DNA from: Solimonas sp036405815
Lineage (GTDB): Bacteria; Pseudomonadota; Gammaproteobacteria; Nevskiales; Nevskiaceae
NCBI GenBank assembly: GCA_036405815.1
Contig: DASWWX010000034.1
Span: forward strand, 62,001-126,000
DNA: 64,000 bases
Reading direction: 5' to 3'
The position numbers were made by a program, and so were the translations under genes. Below the pieces are notes generated by a model. It did not search any database. It worked only from the letters and a program-made list of their open reading frames with translations, and was not told the origin of the DNA. Numbering within the stretch: position 1 is the stretch's first letter; every line of letters begins with the position of its first letter. Below, piece after piece: positions 42,182 to 51,044 of this stretch.

Positions 42182-43852
42182 ATGGACATCAATGGCGCAG
42201 AATTCATCACCCGCTATCTGGAACAGCAGGGCGTGGTCGATGTCGTCGGCATTCCTGGTGGTGCGCTGCTTCCCCTGTACCGCGCGCTGGCCGACTCCCG
42301 GCTGCGGCACGTGCTCGCGCGTCACGAGCAGGGTGCGGCGTTCGTCGCGCAGGGCATGGCGCGGGTGTCCGGTCGCGCCGGCGTGTGCTTGGCGACGTCC
42401 GGTCCCGGCGTCACCAATCTGCTGACGGCGCTGGCCGACGCCAAGGCCGATTCGGTGCCGCTGGTCGCGTTGTGCGGCCAGGTGCCGCGCGCACTGATCG
42501 GCACCGATGCGTTCCAGGAAGTGAAGACCGGTCACCTGGTCGACTCGATCACGAAAGCGCACTTCGAGATCCGCGCCGCCGAGGACCTGATTGATCTCTT
42601 GCCGGAAGCCTTCCGCATCGCCGAGAGCGGTCGGCCGGGACCGGTCGTGCTCGACATCCCCAAGGACGTGCAGACCGAGCGCCTGAAGCTGGAGCGCCTG
42701 CCGCCGCGCGCGACGCGCGACGCGCCGCTGGCCCCGGACCGTGAACAGATCGCGCGCGCCGCGGCGCTGATCGACGCCGCGCAGCGGCCGGTGTTGTACG
42801 TCGGCGGCGGCGTGACGCAGGCACGCGCGCAAGCGCTGGCGCAGCAATTGGCCGAACGCGCGGCACTACCGACGACGACGACCTTGATGGCGCTCGGCAC
42901 GCTGGCACCCGACCATCCGTTGGCACTGGGCATGCTCGGCCAGCATGGCGCGCGTGCGACCAATCTGGCGATCGAGGAATGCGATCTGCTGATCGCGGTT
43001 GGCGCACGCTTCGACGATCGCGCGACCGGCCGTGCCGACCGCTTTGCGCCGAACGCGCGCGTGATCCACATCGACACCGACGTGCGCGAATTCGGCAAGA
43101 TCCGTCGCCCGGTACTGGCGATCGCATCCGACGCCGGCCTCGCGCTCGCCGCGCTGGCGCAGGCGGTGAAGCCGCAGCTGCGCACCGATTGGCTGGCGCG
43201 CGTCGGCAGACTGCGTCGCGAACACGCGCTGCGCTTCGACGGCGACGAGGACCTGCGCCGTCCCTACGGACTGGTGCGCGCCGTCGCTGAACTCGCCGGC
43301 CCGAACGCCGTGATCACGACCGACGTCGGTCAACACCAGATGTGGGTCGCGCAGCGGTATCCGTTCACGCAGCCGGAACGCTGGCTGACCTCCGGTGGCC
43401 TCGGCACGATGGGCTTCGGCCTGCCGGCCGCGATCGGCGCGGCCCTGGCCCTGCCGCACACGCCCGTGGTCTGTTTCAGCGGCGACGGCTCGCTGCTGAT
43501 GAACGCGCAGGAACTGGCAACGCTGGCCGAACTGCAGCTCGACGTGAAGCTGGTGGTGATGGACAACGCCGGCCTCGGCCTCGTGCACCAGCAGCAGACG
43601 CTGTTCTACCAGCGCCGCTACAGCGGCTCTGCCTATGAGCAGGCACCGCGCTTTGACCTGCTGGCGCAGGCCTACGGCGTGCCGGCCGTCGACCTCGGCA
43701 GCGCACGCGATCCGTGGGCTGCGCTTGCCGCCGCGTTCGCACGACCGGGACCGATGCTGATTCGCGCGCCGATCGCGCGCGACGAGCAGGTGCTGCCGAT
43801 GGTGATCCCAGGCGGTGCCAACACCGACGCCATCGACGCCACTCCCTTCTGA
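42182..43852 (+). CDS. ilvG: acetolactate synthase large subunit
   Basis: A 556-residue thiamine-diphosphate enzyme that joins two pyruvates (or pyruvate plus 2-oxobutyrate) in valine/leucine/isoleucine synthesis. The catalytic Glu is Glu49 in RHEQGAAFVAQGMAR. The ThDP/Mg motif is GDGSLLMNAQELATL continuing to MDNAGLG, and the FAD-binding middle domain has a conserved PTTTTLMALGTL. The length suits IlvG/IlvI/IlvB. The regulatory small subunit normally follows, but here the next gene is a branched-chain aminotransferase and no small subunit is encoded nearby. Regulated by the attenuator immediately upstream. Gene name is by position and similarity. Confidence 0.93.
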   Translation: MDINGAEFITRYLEQQGVVDVVGIPGGALLPLYRALADSRLRHVLARHEQGAAFVAQGMARVSGRAGVCLATSGPGVTNLLTALADAKADSVPLVALCGQVPRALIGTDAFQEVKTGHLVDSITKAHFEIRAAEDLIDLLPEAFRIAESGRPGPVVLDIPKDVQTERLKLERLPPRATRDAPLAPDREQIARAAALIDAAQRPVLYVGGGVTQARAQALAQQLAERAALPTTTTLMALGTLAPDHPLALGMLGQHGARATNLAIEECDLLIAVGARFDDRATGRADRFAPNARVIHIDTDVREFGKIRRPVLAIASDAGLALAALAQAVKPQLRTDWLARVGRLRREHALRFDGDEDLRRPYGLVRAVAELAGPNAVITTDVGQHQMWVAQRYPFTQPERWLTSGGLGTMGFGLPAAIGAALALPHTPVVCFSGDGSLLMNAQELATLAELQLDVKLVVMDNAGLGLVHQQQTLFYQRRYSGSAYEQAPRFDLLAQAYGVPAVDLGSARDPWAALAAAFARPGPMLIRAPIARDEQVLPMVIPGGANTDAIDATPF

Positions 43853-43885
43853 AGCATTTCCACAACCTCGCAACAGGAACCCGCC

Positions 43886-44953
43886 ATGCGCAATCCCCCC
43901 GCAGCCGCGCTCGAAGCGCCACTCCCACCCGACTGGCCGGCGCCCGAAGCGCTGGGCTTCGGCCAGTACCTCGCACCCTGGCTGGTTCACGCCGGCCACG
44001 GTGTCGACACCGGCTGGGGCACGCCGACGGTCAATCCGCGCAACGCGACCCCGCTGGCCGTCGCCACCGGCGCGCTGCAATACGGGCTATCGGTATTCGA
44101 AGGCCTGAAGGCCTACCGTGCGCCGGACGGCGGCGTGCACCTGTTCCGCCCGCGCGACCACGCGCGGCGCCTGCAGGCGAGCGCGCGCCGGCTCGGCATG
44201 CCGGAACCGTCGGAGAACCTGTTCATGACGCTGTGCCAGCTCGCGGTGCAGGTGCATGCGCGCTTCCTGCCGCCGCATGGTCGCGGCTCGCTGTACCTGC
44301 GGCCGACGCTGTACGCGGAAGAAGAGGTGCTCGGCATGCGCGCGGCGACGCACCACCGCTTCGCCGTGATCGTCACGCCCTGCAGCGATCCGCTGCCGAA
44401 GACGCTGCGCCTGTGGGCGGAACCGGACCTGATCCGCGCCGCGCCCGGCGGCCTGGGTGCAGCCAAGACCGGCGCCAACTACGCCGCCGGCCTCGGCGGC
44501 CTGTTGCGCGCCCGCGAACGCGGTTACGACGACGTGATCTGGTGCGACGCGCGCACGCATACGCAACTCGGCGAGGCCGGCACGATGAACGTGTTCGTGC
44601 AGATCGGCGAGGAACTGCTGACCCCACCCCTGGACGGCACGATCCTCGCCGGCATCACGCGCGACAGCCTGCTGCGCGTGATGCGCGCCGAAGGCATCGC
44701 CGTCTCCGAGCAGACCGTGACGCTCGACGATCTCGCCCATGCGCAACTCGCCGGTCAGCTCGGCACCGCTTTCGGTGTCGGCACCGCCGCGCGGCTGGCC
44801 CGCATCGCCGAGATCGGCGACGGCACGCGGGCCCTGGTGTTTCCGGATACCGGCCTGAGCACGCGCCTGAGCGCCGCACTCAAGCAGGTCCAGGAAGGCA
44901 CGACGCACGCGCTGCGCGACTGGCGCGTCGCCGTGCCGGGGCTTAGTGCCTGA
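43886..44953 (+). CDS. ilvE: branched-chain amino-acid aminotransferase
   Basis: A 355-residue fold-type IV PLP enzyme. The PLP Lys is Lys194 in LGAAKTGANYAAG; the phosphate and ring-binding parts are seen in GEAGTMNVF and LDGTILAGITRDSLL. The longer length and QYGLSVFEGLKAYRAPDG resemble the BCAT family related to the mitochondrial and Bacillus enzymes rather than the 309-residue E. coli IlvE. It transfers the amino group between glutamate and the keto acids of Val, Leu and Ile, the last step of the pathway begun by the preceding gene (33 bp upstream). Cytoplasmic. Confidence 0.94.
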   Translation: MRNPPAAALEAPLPPDWPAPEALGFGQYLAPWLVHAGHGVDTGWGTPTVNPRNATPLAVATGALQYGLSVFEGLKAYRAPDGGVHLFRPRDHARRLQASARRLGMPEPSENLFMTLCQLAVQVHARFLPPHGRGSLYLRPTLYAEEEVLGMRAATHHRFAVIVTPCSDPLPKTLRLWAEPDLIRAAPGGLGAAKTGANYAAGLGGLLRARERGYDDVIWCDARTHTQLGEAGTMNVFVQIGEELLTPPLDGTILAGITRDSLLRVMRAEGIAVSEQTVTLDDLAHAQLAGQLGTAFGVGTAARLARIAEIGDGTRALVFPDTGLSTRLSAALKQVQEGTTHALRDWRVAVPGLSA

Positions 44954-45043
44954 CGCCGCAGGTTCGCGGCGCGGCATGGGCCGCACTGCGTTTCTCGTGA
45001 CCCGATGCAGGAAACGGCGGCGCTTCGAGCACGCCGTCATCGC

Positions 45044-47914
45044 TCACGGCGCGACGAGCAGGTTGGCGACCGGCTCCGGACGGTGGAAATGGAAGCCCTG
45101 CGCGTAGCGGATGTGGCGCTCGCGCAGCTCCTGCGCGGCCTGTTCGTCCTCGACGCCTTCGGCAATCGCGTAGATGTCCAGGTGCCGGGCGAGCTGCGCC
45201 ACCATCGACACCACCGGCTCGTTGATCGGATCGCCGGCGATACCGCCGGTGAAGTCCTGCGCGATCTTGAGACCGTCGACGCGCAGATCGCGCAGATAGT
45301 TGAACGACGTGAAGCCCGAACCGAAATCGTCCAGCAGTACGCGCGAGCCGTGCGAGCGCAGCAGCTCGATGCCCTGGCGCGTCACCATCCAGTTGGACGG
45401 CGCGGCCGATTCGGTGATCTCGAAGTAGATGCGATCGCGCAGCGCGCCGTGTCCGGACATAACCTCGCTGATCACACGATGGAAGCGCAGATCCGAGATC
45501 GACAGGCCGGAGACATTGACGGTCACGAACCAGTCCGACGGCAGGCTGGCACCGGCGCCGCCGAACAGCGTGGCGGCCTGACGCAGCATCCAGCTGTCGA
45601 GGCGCGTCACCAGATCGTTGCGTTCCGCCACCGGCAGAAAGCGCTCGGGTGCGACGATCTGGCCCTCCGGCGACATCATGCGCGTCAGCAGCTCCACACC
45701 CACCGTGCGGCCGCTGTCCAGATCGACGATCTTCTGCGCGTACACCCGCAGTCGTTGCTCGTCGAAGGCGAGCTGCAGTTCGTTCACCGCGTTGAACTCG
45801 GCCACCGGCGCGAGGCCATCGATATCGCGTTCGCGGTACAGGCAGGCGCGGTTGCGGCCGGTGCGCTTGGCGACGTAGCAGGCGGTGTCGGCCATGCGCA
45901 GCAGATCCGCGACGCTGCAGGGGTCGTCGCCCGGCACCGCAATGCCGACCGACAAGCCCAGCTGGAACTGACGCTCGTCGTGATGGAAACGGAAGTTGTC
46001 GACCGTTTCGATCAGCTTGGCGGCGATACGCTCGGCCTGAGCCGCGCCGCAGTTGCGCAGAATCACACCGAACTCGTCGCCGCCCAGCCGCGCGAACACG
46101 TCGGAGGCGCGAAGCACCGCGCGCAGACGCCGCGCCAGCGCGCACAGCAGGCGATCGCCGGCCGCATGGCCGGCGGTGTCGTTGACGATCTTGAAACGAT
46201 CCAGGTCCAGATACAGCAGGCACCACGGGCGATCGCTGGCTTCGGCGCCCTGACGCTGGCGCTCCAGCTCACGCTCGAAGCCGCTGCGATTCAGCAGCCC
46301 GGTCAGCGGATCGTGCGCGGCCTGATGCTCCAGCGCGCGTGTCAGCGCATGCGTCTGCGTCACATCGTGCAGCGTGCAGACGTAACCGATCAGCGCCTGT
46401 TCGGCGTCCTTGAGCGGCGCCAGCGCGTACTCGACGGTGATCGCGGGCAGCACGCCGCGCCGCATCTGCGCCACACCCTGGCGAAACGCGGCCGTCTGCG
46501 CCGGCTCGGGCCGCATCAGCGTCAGCGGCGACACGCCGTCCTCGTCGATTAGCTCGATGATGCGGTCCAGCGGCAGCGCCAGTAGCTCCGGCGCCGGCCG
46601 GCCCAGCAAATCTTCGGCGATCGGATTGACGAAGCCGACCGCGCCGTGGATATCGGTGATCAGCACCGCATCGGTGATCGACGACAGCGCTACCTGGAAT
46701 CGCTCCTTCTCCTGCTGCAGCAGATCCTCGAAACGCTTGCGGTCGGAAATGTCCTGGATGTGCGCGACGAACTGCATCGGCTGGCCGACGGCGGTGCGGA
46801 TCAGCGAGACGTCGAGCTGCGTCGGCACGCTGCGGCCGTCCTTGCGCAGATAGCGCTTGAACATGCGATAGCCGGCGATCTCGCCGAACAGCGTGCGCGC
46901 CACCTGCGCCAGATCGGATTCCAGGTCGTCAGGGTGCGTGATGTCCTGGAAGGTCAGGCGCATCAGCTCGTCCTCGTCGTAGCCGAGGATCGCGCACAGC
47001 GCCGGGTTCACCGCCAGCCAGCGGCCGTCCAGCGCGACCAGCGCGGTACCGACCGGCGCGCCGAAGAACGTGCGACGGAAGCGTTCCTCGCTTTCGCGCA
47101 GCACCGCCTCGGTGCGCTTGCGCTCGAGGATGTCGCGCCCTTCAGGAATCAGCATCGTCACGCGGCCCTGCTCGTCGAAGACCGGCTTGACCGAAAAGTC
47201 GATCGGCATGCGCTGACCGTCGCGACCGAGAATCTCGATCTCGGTGCGCACGAACTCGCCGCGCGCCGCCGCCTCGACCGCGCGGCGCGTGGTGTCCACG
47301 GTCTCGGGCGAGGTCTGGAAATAGCTCAGCTCCCACATCTTGCGGCCGACGATGTCGTCCTGCGTCAGCCCGCCGAACTGCAGCGCCGCCTCGTTGGCCT
47401 GCAGCGCAGTGCCATCCGGCGCGAGCACGCCGATCAGCTGGAACATCGAGTTGAACACGGCGCGAAAGCGCGTCTGGCTTTCCGTCAGCGCCGATTCCGC
47501 CTGCTTGCTGCGCGTGACGTCGACGTGCGTACCGACCATGCGCAGCGGCTGGCCTTCGGCATCGCGCTCGATGACCTGGCCACGATCGAGAATCCATTTG
47601 TAGCTGCCGTCCTTGCAGCGCATGCGGCTTTCGCTGGCGTACAGCGCGACACGCCCATCCAGATGCGCCTGAAGATCCGCGCGCGCCTTCGGCAGATCGT
47701 CGGGATGCACGCGCGACGACCATTCATCGAGACCGTCGCCGATCTCGTCGCGGGTGTAGCCCAGCATCTCCTTCCATTGGTCCGAATAGAAGACGCGGTT
47801 GTCGCCGATGTCCCACTCCCAGACGCCGAGACCGGAACCTTCGACCGCGCGCTGCCAGCGGGAGGCGGCGCCGCTGCGGGTACGGCCGGGAAAGGAAACC
47901 ACCGATGCATTCAT
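45044..47914 (-). CDS. PAS-GGDEF-EAL signalling protein
   Basis: A 956-residue protein with four PAS domains (about residues 20-135, 150-265, 275-395 and 400-520), then a GGDEF domain (about 530-690; active site RLGGDEFGV near residue 610) and an EAL domain (about 700-950; signature written ELL in GVELLTRM). In the EAL part the metal and catalytic residues are present: EITE, DDFGSGFTS, the Lys in DGLKIAQDF, and AEGVEDE. No membrane span or signal peptide is seen. It could both make and break c-di-GMP, tuned by PAS ligands. The ATG at 47914 has GAGGGATCGAC upstream; 61 upstream in-frame codons are discarded. Confidence 0.93.
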   Translation of the reverse strand: MNASVVSFPGRTRSGAASRWQRAVEGSGLGVWEWDIGDNRVFYSDQWKEMLGYTRDEIGDGLDEWSSRVHPDDLPKARADLQAHLDGRVALYASESRMRCKDGSYKWILDRGQVIERDAEGQPLRMVGTHVDVTRSKQAESALTESQTRFRAVFNSMFQLIGVLAPDGTALQANEAALQFGGLTQDDIVGRKMWELSYFQTSPETVDTTRRAVEAAARGEFVRTEIEILGRDGQRMPIDFSVKPVFDEQGRVTMLIPEGRDILERKRTEAVLRESEERFRRTFFGAPVGTALVALDGRWLAVNPALCAILGYDEDELMRLTFQDITHPDDLESDLAQVARTLFGEIAGYRMFKRYLRKDGRSVPTQLDVSLIRTAVGQPMQFVAHIQDISDRKRFEDLLQQEKERFQVALSSITDAVLITDIHGAVGFVNPIAEDLLGRPAPELLALPLDRIIELIDEDGVSPLTLMRPEPAQTAAFRQGVAQMRRGVLPAITVEYALAPLKDAEQALIGYVCTLHDVTQTHALTRALEHQAAHDPLTGLLNRSGFERELERQRQGAEASDRPWCLLYLDLDRFKIVNDTAGHAAGDRLLCALARRLRAVLRASDVFARLGGDEFGVILRNCGAAQAERIAAKLIETVDNFRFHHDERQFQLGLSVGIAVPGDDPCSVADLLRMADTACYVAKRTGRNRACLYRERDIDGLAPVAEFNAVNELQLAFDEQRLRVYAQKIVDLDSGRTVGVELLTRMMSPEGQIVAPERFLPVAERNDLVTRLDSWMLRQAATLFGGAGASLPSDWFVTVNVSGLSISDLRFHRVISEVMSGHGALRDRIYFEITESAAPSNWMVTRQGIELLRSHGSRVLLDDFGSGFTSFNYLRDLRVDGLKIAQDFTGGIAGDPINEPVVSMVAQLARHLDIYAIAEGVEDEQAAQELRERHIRYAQGFHFHRPEPVANLLVAP

Positions 47915-48017
47915 GTCGATCCCTCGTCGCGGCGTCGTCCGTGGTGCCGCGGGGCCATGATGCATCCGGCGATGCGCGTCGCCGCGCTGTCGGTATGTCC
48001 TGTCTACAACGCTGTGA

Positions 48018-49013
48018 TCAAGCGGGCAGCGCCCGCTCCAGCACCTCGACGATGCGCTGTTCCAGCCAGCAGGTCGGACGCCACCGTTCGTCGGCACCGA
48101 TGAACCCGACGTGCCCGCCGTGTGCTGCGAGTTCCAGCGTCACGTTCGCCGGCAGCGTGTGCGCCGGCGGCAGGATCTCGGGCGTCATGAACGGATCGTC
48201 GATTGCGTTGATGACCTGCGTCGGCACCCGGATCGCGTGCAGGCGCCGCCCACCACTGCACCGTGCGTAGTAGTCGCAGGCATCGCGATAGCCGTTCAGC
48301 GGCGCCGTGTAGCGATCGTCGAACTCGAAGAAATCGCGAGCGCGCAGCGTGCCTGCGAGATCCACCCCCGTCGGCACCGGCACGCGCGCGTGCCGCGCCC
48401 GCAAGCTGTCCTTCAACGCGTCCAGCAGGCGCTTCTGGTAGAGGCGGGAGAAGCCGCGGCGCAGCCGTTCGGCGCAGGGTTCGATTTCCAGCGGCGCACA
48501 GGCGGCCACCGCACACGTCAGCGGTGCCGCAACGCCTTCCTCGGCCAGCGCGTTGAGCAACACATTGCCGCCCAGCGACCAGCCCACGGTTGCCATGCGC
48601 AGTTGCGGATGACGTGCCCGCAGCAGGTGCCATAGATGCCGCAGATCGGCGGTATCGCCGTGGTTGTAATAGCGCGCGGTGCGGTTCGGTTCGGCACCGG
48701 CGCCGCGCAGCTGCAAGGCCACCGTGCGCCAGCCCAGCGCGTTCAGTCGCAGCGCGGTGCCGCGCAGATACTTGGACTCGAACCCGCCGGTCAGGCCGTG
48801 AATGAGCACGGCCAGTCTCGATGCCTCCGCGGGCCCGCTCCAGCCGAGATCGACGAAGTCGCCGTCGTCCAGCTCCAGGCGCTCGATCTGCAATGCCAGC
48901 GTCGGCAACGGTCGCAGCAGGGTCGGCAGGATGGTCTGCAGGTGCGCGGCACGCAGCAGCGGATGCGCGCGAAACGCGGATGGCACCACCTGCCCGCGCC
49001 CCGGCACGTTCAT
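48018..49013 (-). CDS. yheT: YheT-type alpha/beta hydrolase
   Basis: A 331-residue hydrolase. The N-terminal HPLLRAAHLQTILPTLL is the standard start of the YheT family. Other blocks are VLIHGLTGGFESKYLRG (oxyanion hole), GWSLGGNVL with the Ser nucleophile, the acidic INAIDDPFM and the base His in HGGHVGF. Function is unknown; related enzymes act on short or medium-chain acyl esters. No signal peptide. Its ATG overlaps the stop of the monooxygenase gene by 4 bp, so the two are coupled. Confidence 0.9.
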   Translation of the reverse strand: MNVPGRGQVVPSAFRAHPLLRAAHLQTILPTLLRPLPTLALQIERLELDDGDFVDLGWSGPAEASRLAVLIHGLTGGFESKYLRGTALRLNALGWRTVALQLRGAGAEPNRTARYYNHGDTADLRHLWHLLRARHPQLRMATVGWSLGGNVLLNALAEEGVAAPLTCAVAACAPLEIEPCAERLRRGFSRLYQKRLLDALKDSLRARHARVPVPTGVDLAGTLRARDFFEFDDRYTAPLNGYRDACDYYARCSGGRRLHAIRVPTQVINAIDDPFMTPEILPPAHTLPANVTLELAAHGGHVGFIGADERWRPTCWLEQRIVEVLERALPA

Positions 49014-49357
49014 GCCGACGGCGCGACGAACTCGGCAGCGCGCTCGACGCGGACCACCCGCAAGGCAAATCGCGCATACCAGCGCTCGCGGCCGGCGCGC
49101 TGCACGACGGCGTGCTCGGCATGCGTGCGCCAGGCGGCGATCGCCTCCGGCGATTGCCAGTACGACACCGTGATGCCGAAGCCGCTGGCATCACGCGCGC
49201 TTTCGACGCCGAGAAAGCCGGGCTGCTGACGCGCCAGCTCCACCATGCGCATGCCGGCACGATCGTAGGCAGCGCCATCGTCGTCGACGCGCCGCGAGGA
49301 AAAGATCACCGCGTAGTACGGCGGCTCCGGCGTATTCGCAAACAAGTGCTCGCTCAT
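49010..49357 (-). CDS. antibiotic biosynthesis monooxygenase domain protein
   Basis: A 115-residue ferredoxin-like fold protein. PPYYAVIFSSRRVDDDGAAY, MVELARQQPGFLGVESAR, GFGITVSYWQSPEAIAAWRT and HAVVQRAGRERWYARFALRV are the ABM/DUF4188-type blocks, including the conserved QPGFLG and YW. Such proteins are often heme-degrading or quinone-active mono-oxygenases, but many have unknown roles. The ATG at 49357 has AAAGGGGGGCAGG upstream. It is 24 bp after the RsmB-type stop and overlaps the YheT gene by 4 bp. Confidence 0.85.
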   Translation of the reverse strand: MSEHLFANTPEPPYYAVIFSSRRVDDDGAAYDRAGMRMVELARQQPGFLGVESARDASGFGITVSYWQSPEAIAAWRTHAEHAVVQRAGRERWYARFALRVVRVERAAEFVAPSA

Positions 49358-49381
49358 CCTGCCCCCCTTTACAGGCCTCAC

Positions 49382-50680
49382 TCAGCCTTCGCGCCGCAGT
49401 ATCGCCGCGAAGAAACCATCGGTGCCGTGGCGGTGCGGCAGCAGGCGCAGACGCCGCCCCGGCACCGAGATGCCCTGCGCGGCCAATACCTGGCCGGCAT
49501 CCTGTTCGGAGAACGCCGGCGTGCGCGACAGGAAGGCCTCGACCACCGCATCGTTCTCGTCGGCCATCAGGCTGCAGGTGGCGTAGACCAGCCGCCCGCC
49601 TGGCCGCAGCAGCGCCGCTGCGGCGTCGAGGATCTGGCCTTGCGTCTGCGCCAGACGCGATAGCGACGGCAGACGCAGGCGCGCATCCGGCTGGCGTCGC
49701 CAGGTACCGGTACCGGAACACGGCGCATCCACCAGCACCGCGTCGAAGCGACCGGTTTGCTTTGCCAGCCAAGGTTCGCTGCCCGGCAATGCCCGCGTGC
49801 GCACGCAGTTCACACCGGCGCGCGCGAGCCGCGGCGTCAGGCGCGCGAGCCGCGCCGCATCGATGTCCAGCGCCCATAACTCGCCCTGATCGCGCATCGC
49901 CGCCGCCAGCGCCAACGTCTTGCCGCCAGCGCCCGCGCAATAGTCGGCGATGCGCTGTTGCGGTTGTGCGTCCATCAGCCGCGCGAGCAGCTGACTGCCC
50001 TCGTCCTGCGGCTCGATCCAGCCGTCGCGCCAGACCGCAGTGCTTTGCAGGGCGACGCGTGCACGCAGGCGCAGGCCGTCGGGTGACAGCGACGTCGGCT
50101 CGGATTCGATACCCGCCGCCGCCAGCGCCGCGCGCGCCTGCTCCGGATCGGCCTTCAGACGATTGACGCGCAGATCCACCGGCGCCGCATGCAGCAGTGC
50201 TGTCGCCAGCACCTCGGTCTCCTCGGCGCCGTACTGTTCCAGCCAGGCGTCATAGATCGCGTCCGGCACGTTGCCGCGCTCGGCCGGCGTCAGGCGCGCA
50301 GCGTCAAAGCCGGCCACGCGCGCCGCGCAATCTTCGGCATCGCCCACACCGAAGCCCTGCAGCGCAGCCACCTCGGCCATACCGCTGCGCAGTGCCTGCA
50401 GGGCGCACAGGCGCATCGCGTCGTCCTGCGTGGTGCCGCCGATGGCGCGCAGCACGCGCAGATCGCGCAACACGCCGTAGAGCAGGTCGCCGACCACGCG
50501 CCGATCGCGCGATCCCATCGCCGGCTGCGCACGCAGCGCGTCCTGCAATACGGCTTCGGCAACCTGCCCGCGTTCAAGCACCGCCCGCAGCGTCGCCACC
50601 ACGGTCTGCCACTGCGGATAACGCAGCCGATGCGGAGGTCGAGCAGAGACGGCAAAAGGGGGCTGCGATACGGAGACCAT
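49382..50680 (-). CDS. RsmB/NOP-family rRNA/tRNA (cytosine-5-) methyltransferase
   Basis: A 432-residue cytoplasmic AdoMet-dependent m5C RNA methyltransferase. The N-terminal part has NusB-like helices. The C-terminal Rossmann domain has CAGAGGKTLALAAAM (AdoMet loop), VDAPCSGTGTWRRQPDARLR (first catalytic Cys motif IV) and YATCSLMADENDAVVEAF (motif VI, nucleophile Cys in TC). Both catalytic Cys residues are present. No fmt gene is adjacent, unlike the E. coli rsmB neighbourhood, so I do not assign the rsmB name. The start at 50680 is preferred over the more upstream ATG at 50749, which precedes a hydrophobic extension. Confidence 0.9.
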   Translation of the reverse strand: MVSVSQPPFAVSARPPHRLRYPQWQTVVATLRAVLERGQVAEAVLQDALRAQPAMGSRDRRVVGDLLYGVLRDLRVLRAIGGTTQDDAMRLCALQALRSGMAEVAALQGFGVGDAEDCAARVAGFDAARLTPAERGNVPDAIYDAWLEQYGAEETEVLATALLHAAPVDLRVNRLKADPEQARAALAAAGIESEPTSLSPDGLRLRARVALQSTAVWRDGWIEPQDEGSQLLARLMDAQPQQRIADYCAGAGGKTLALAAAMRDQGELWALDIDAARLARLTPRLARAGVNCVRTRALPGSEPWLAKQTGRFDAVLVDAPCSGTGTWRRQPDARLRLPSLSRLAQTQGQILDAAAALLRPGGRLVYATCSLMADENDAVVEAFLSRTPAFSEQDAGQVLAAQGISVPGRRLRLLPHRHGTDGFFAAILRREG

Positions 50681-50743
50681 GAAAAGAAAGATTTCCAGAA
50701 AACCGGGACAGCGGTCACGAAATGACCGTTCGTCGGGTGGTTG

Positions 50744-50759
50744 ACACAACCTATTGTGT
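50744..50759. promoter_or_regulatory. inverted repeat overlapping a -35 element
   Basis: ACACAACCTATTGTGT is a perfect 6-bp inverted repeat with a 4-bp spacer. It overlaps a TTGACA hexamer (50741-50746), which would be the -35 box for the small peptide gene (TTGACA, 17 bp, then TCTAGG at 50764). The repeat may be an operator, or a chance palindrome in an AT-rich stretch. Confidence 0.4.
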
Positions 50760-50854
50760 TTGATCTAGGCCGGTGACACGATGGGTCGTGGTCGGCTGAC
50801 TGTGAACATGGGGTTTACAGAGCTGATCGTAACGGCGTTTTTCAGGAGGTCATC

Positions 50855-50911
50855 ATGGCTGCCAAGAAAGCTGCGAAGAAGACTGCGAAGAAAGCTGCGA
50901 AGAAGAAGTAA
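50855..50911 (+). CDS. 18-residue Ala/Lys-repeat peptide
   Basis: An ORF coding MAAKKAAKKTAKKAAKKK (18 residues), preceded by the perfect Shine-Dalgarno AGGAGGT 5 bp from the ATG. A strong terminator follows 24 bp after the stop. The peptide is made of repeated Ala-Ala-Lys-Lys units, with 10 Lys of 18, resembling the C-terminal tail of histone-H1-like bacterial proteins. It lies divergent from the RsmB-type gene and upstream of, and separated by the terminator from, the glutathione peroxidase gene. Independent initiation and termination signals argue for a real, separately transcribed gene. It may act as a nucleoid- or RNA-binding microprotein, or be an RNA with a decoy ORF. Confidence 0.75.
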   Translation: MAAKKAAKKTAKKAAKKK

Positions 50912-50934
50912 GTCTAGCGGTCCCGTCTTTTTTG

Positions 50935-50969
50935 GCGCGGCGGCTCCTCACGGACCGCCGCGCTTTTTT
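50935..50969 (+). terminator. rho-independent terminator of the Ala/Lys peptide gene
   Basis: GCGCGGCGG pairs with CCGCCGCGC (9 bp) with extra TCC/GGA pairing in the loop, followed by TTTTTT. Strong stem plus U-run, on the plus strand, between the peptide gene and the glutathione peroxidase gene. Confidence 0.92.
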
Positions 50970-51044
50970 GTGCCCGGAACGCTGAACCTGCATCGCAACT
51001 GCCCTCTTCGTCGTATCGTTCTGCATCGGCCGAAGGAGATCGAT

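Noticed and set aside
45005..48103. Long plus-strand frames over the PAS-GGDEF-EAL gene
   Set aside because: They are mirrors of a gene with intact GGDEF and EAL motifs.
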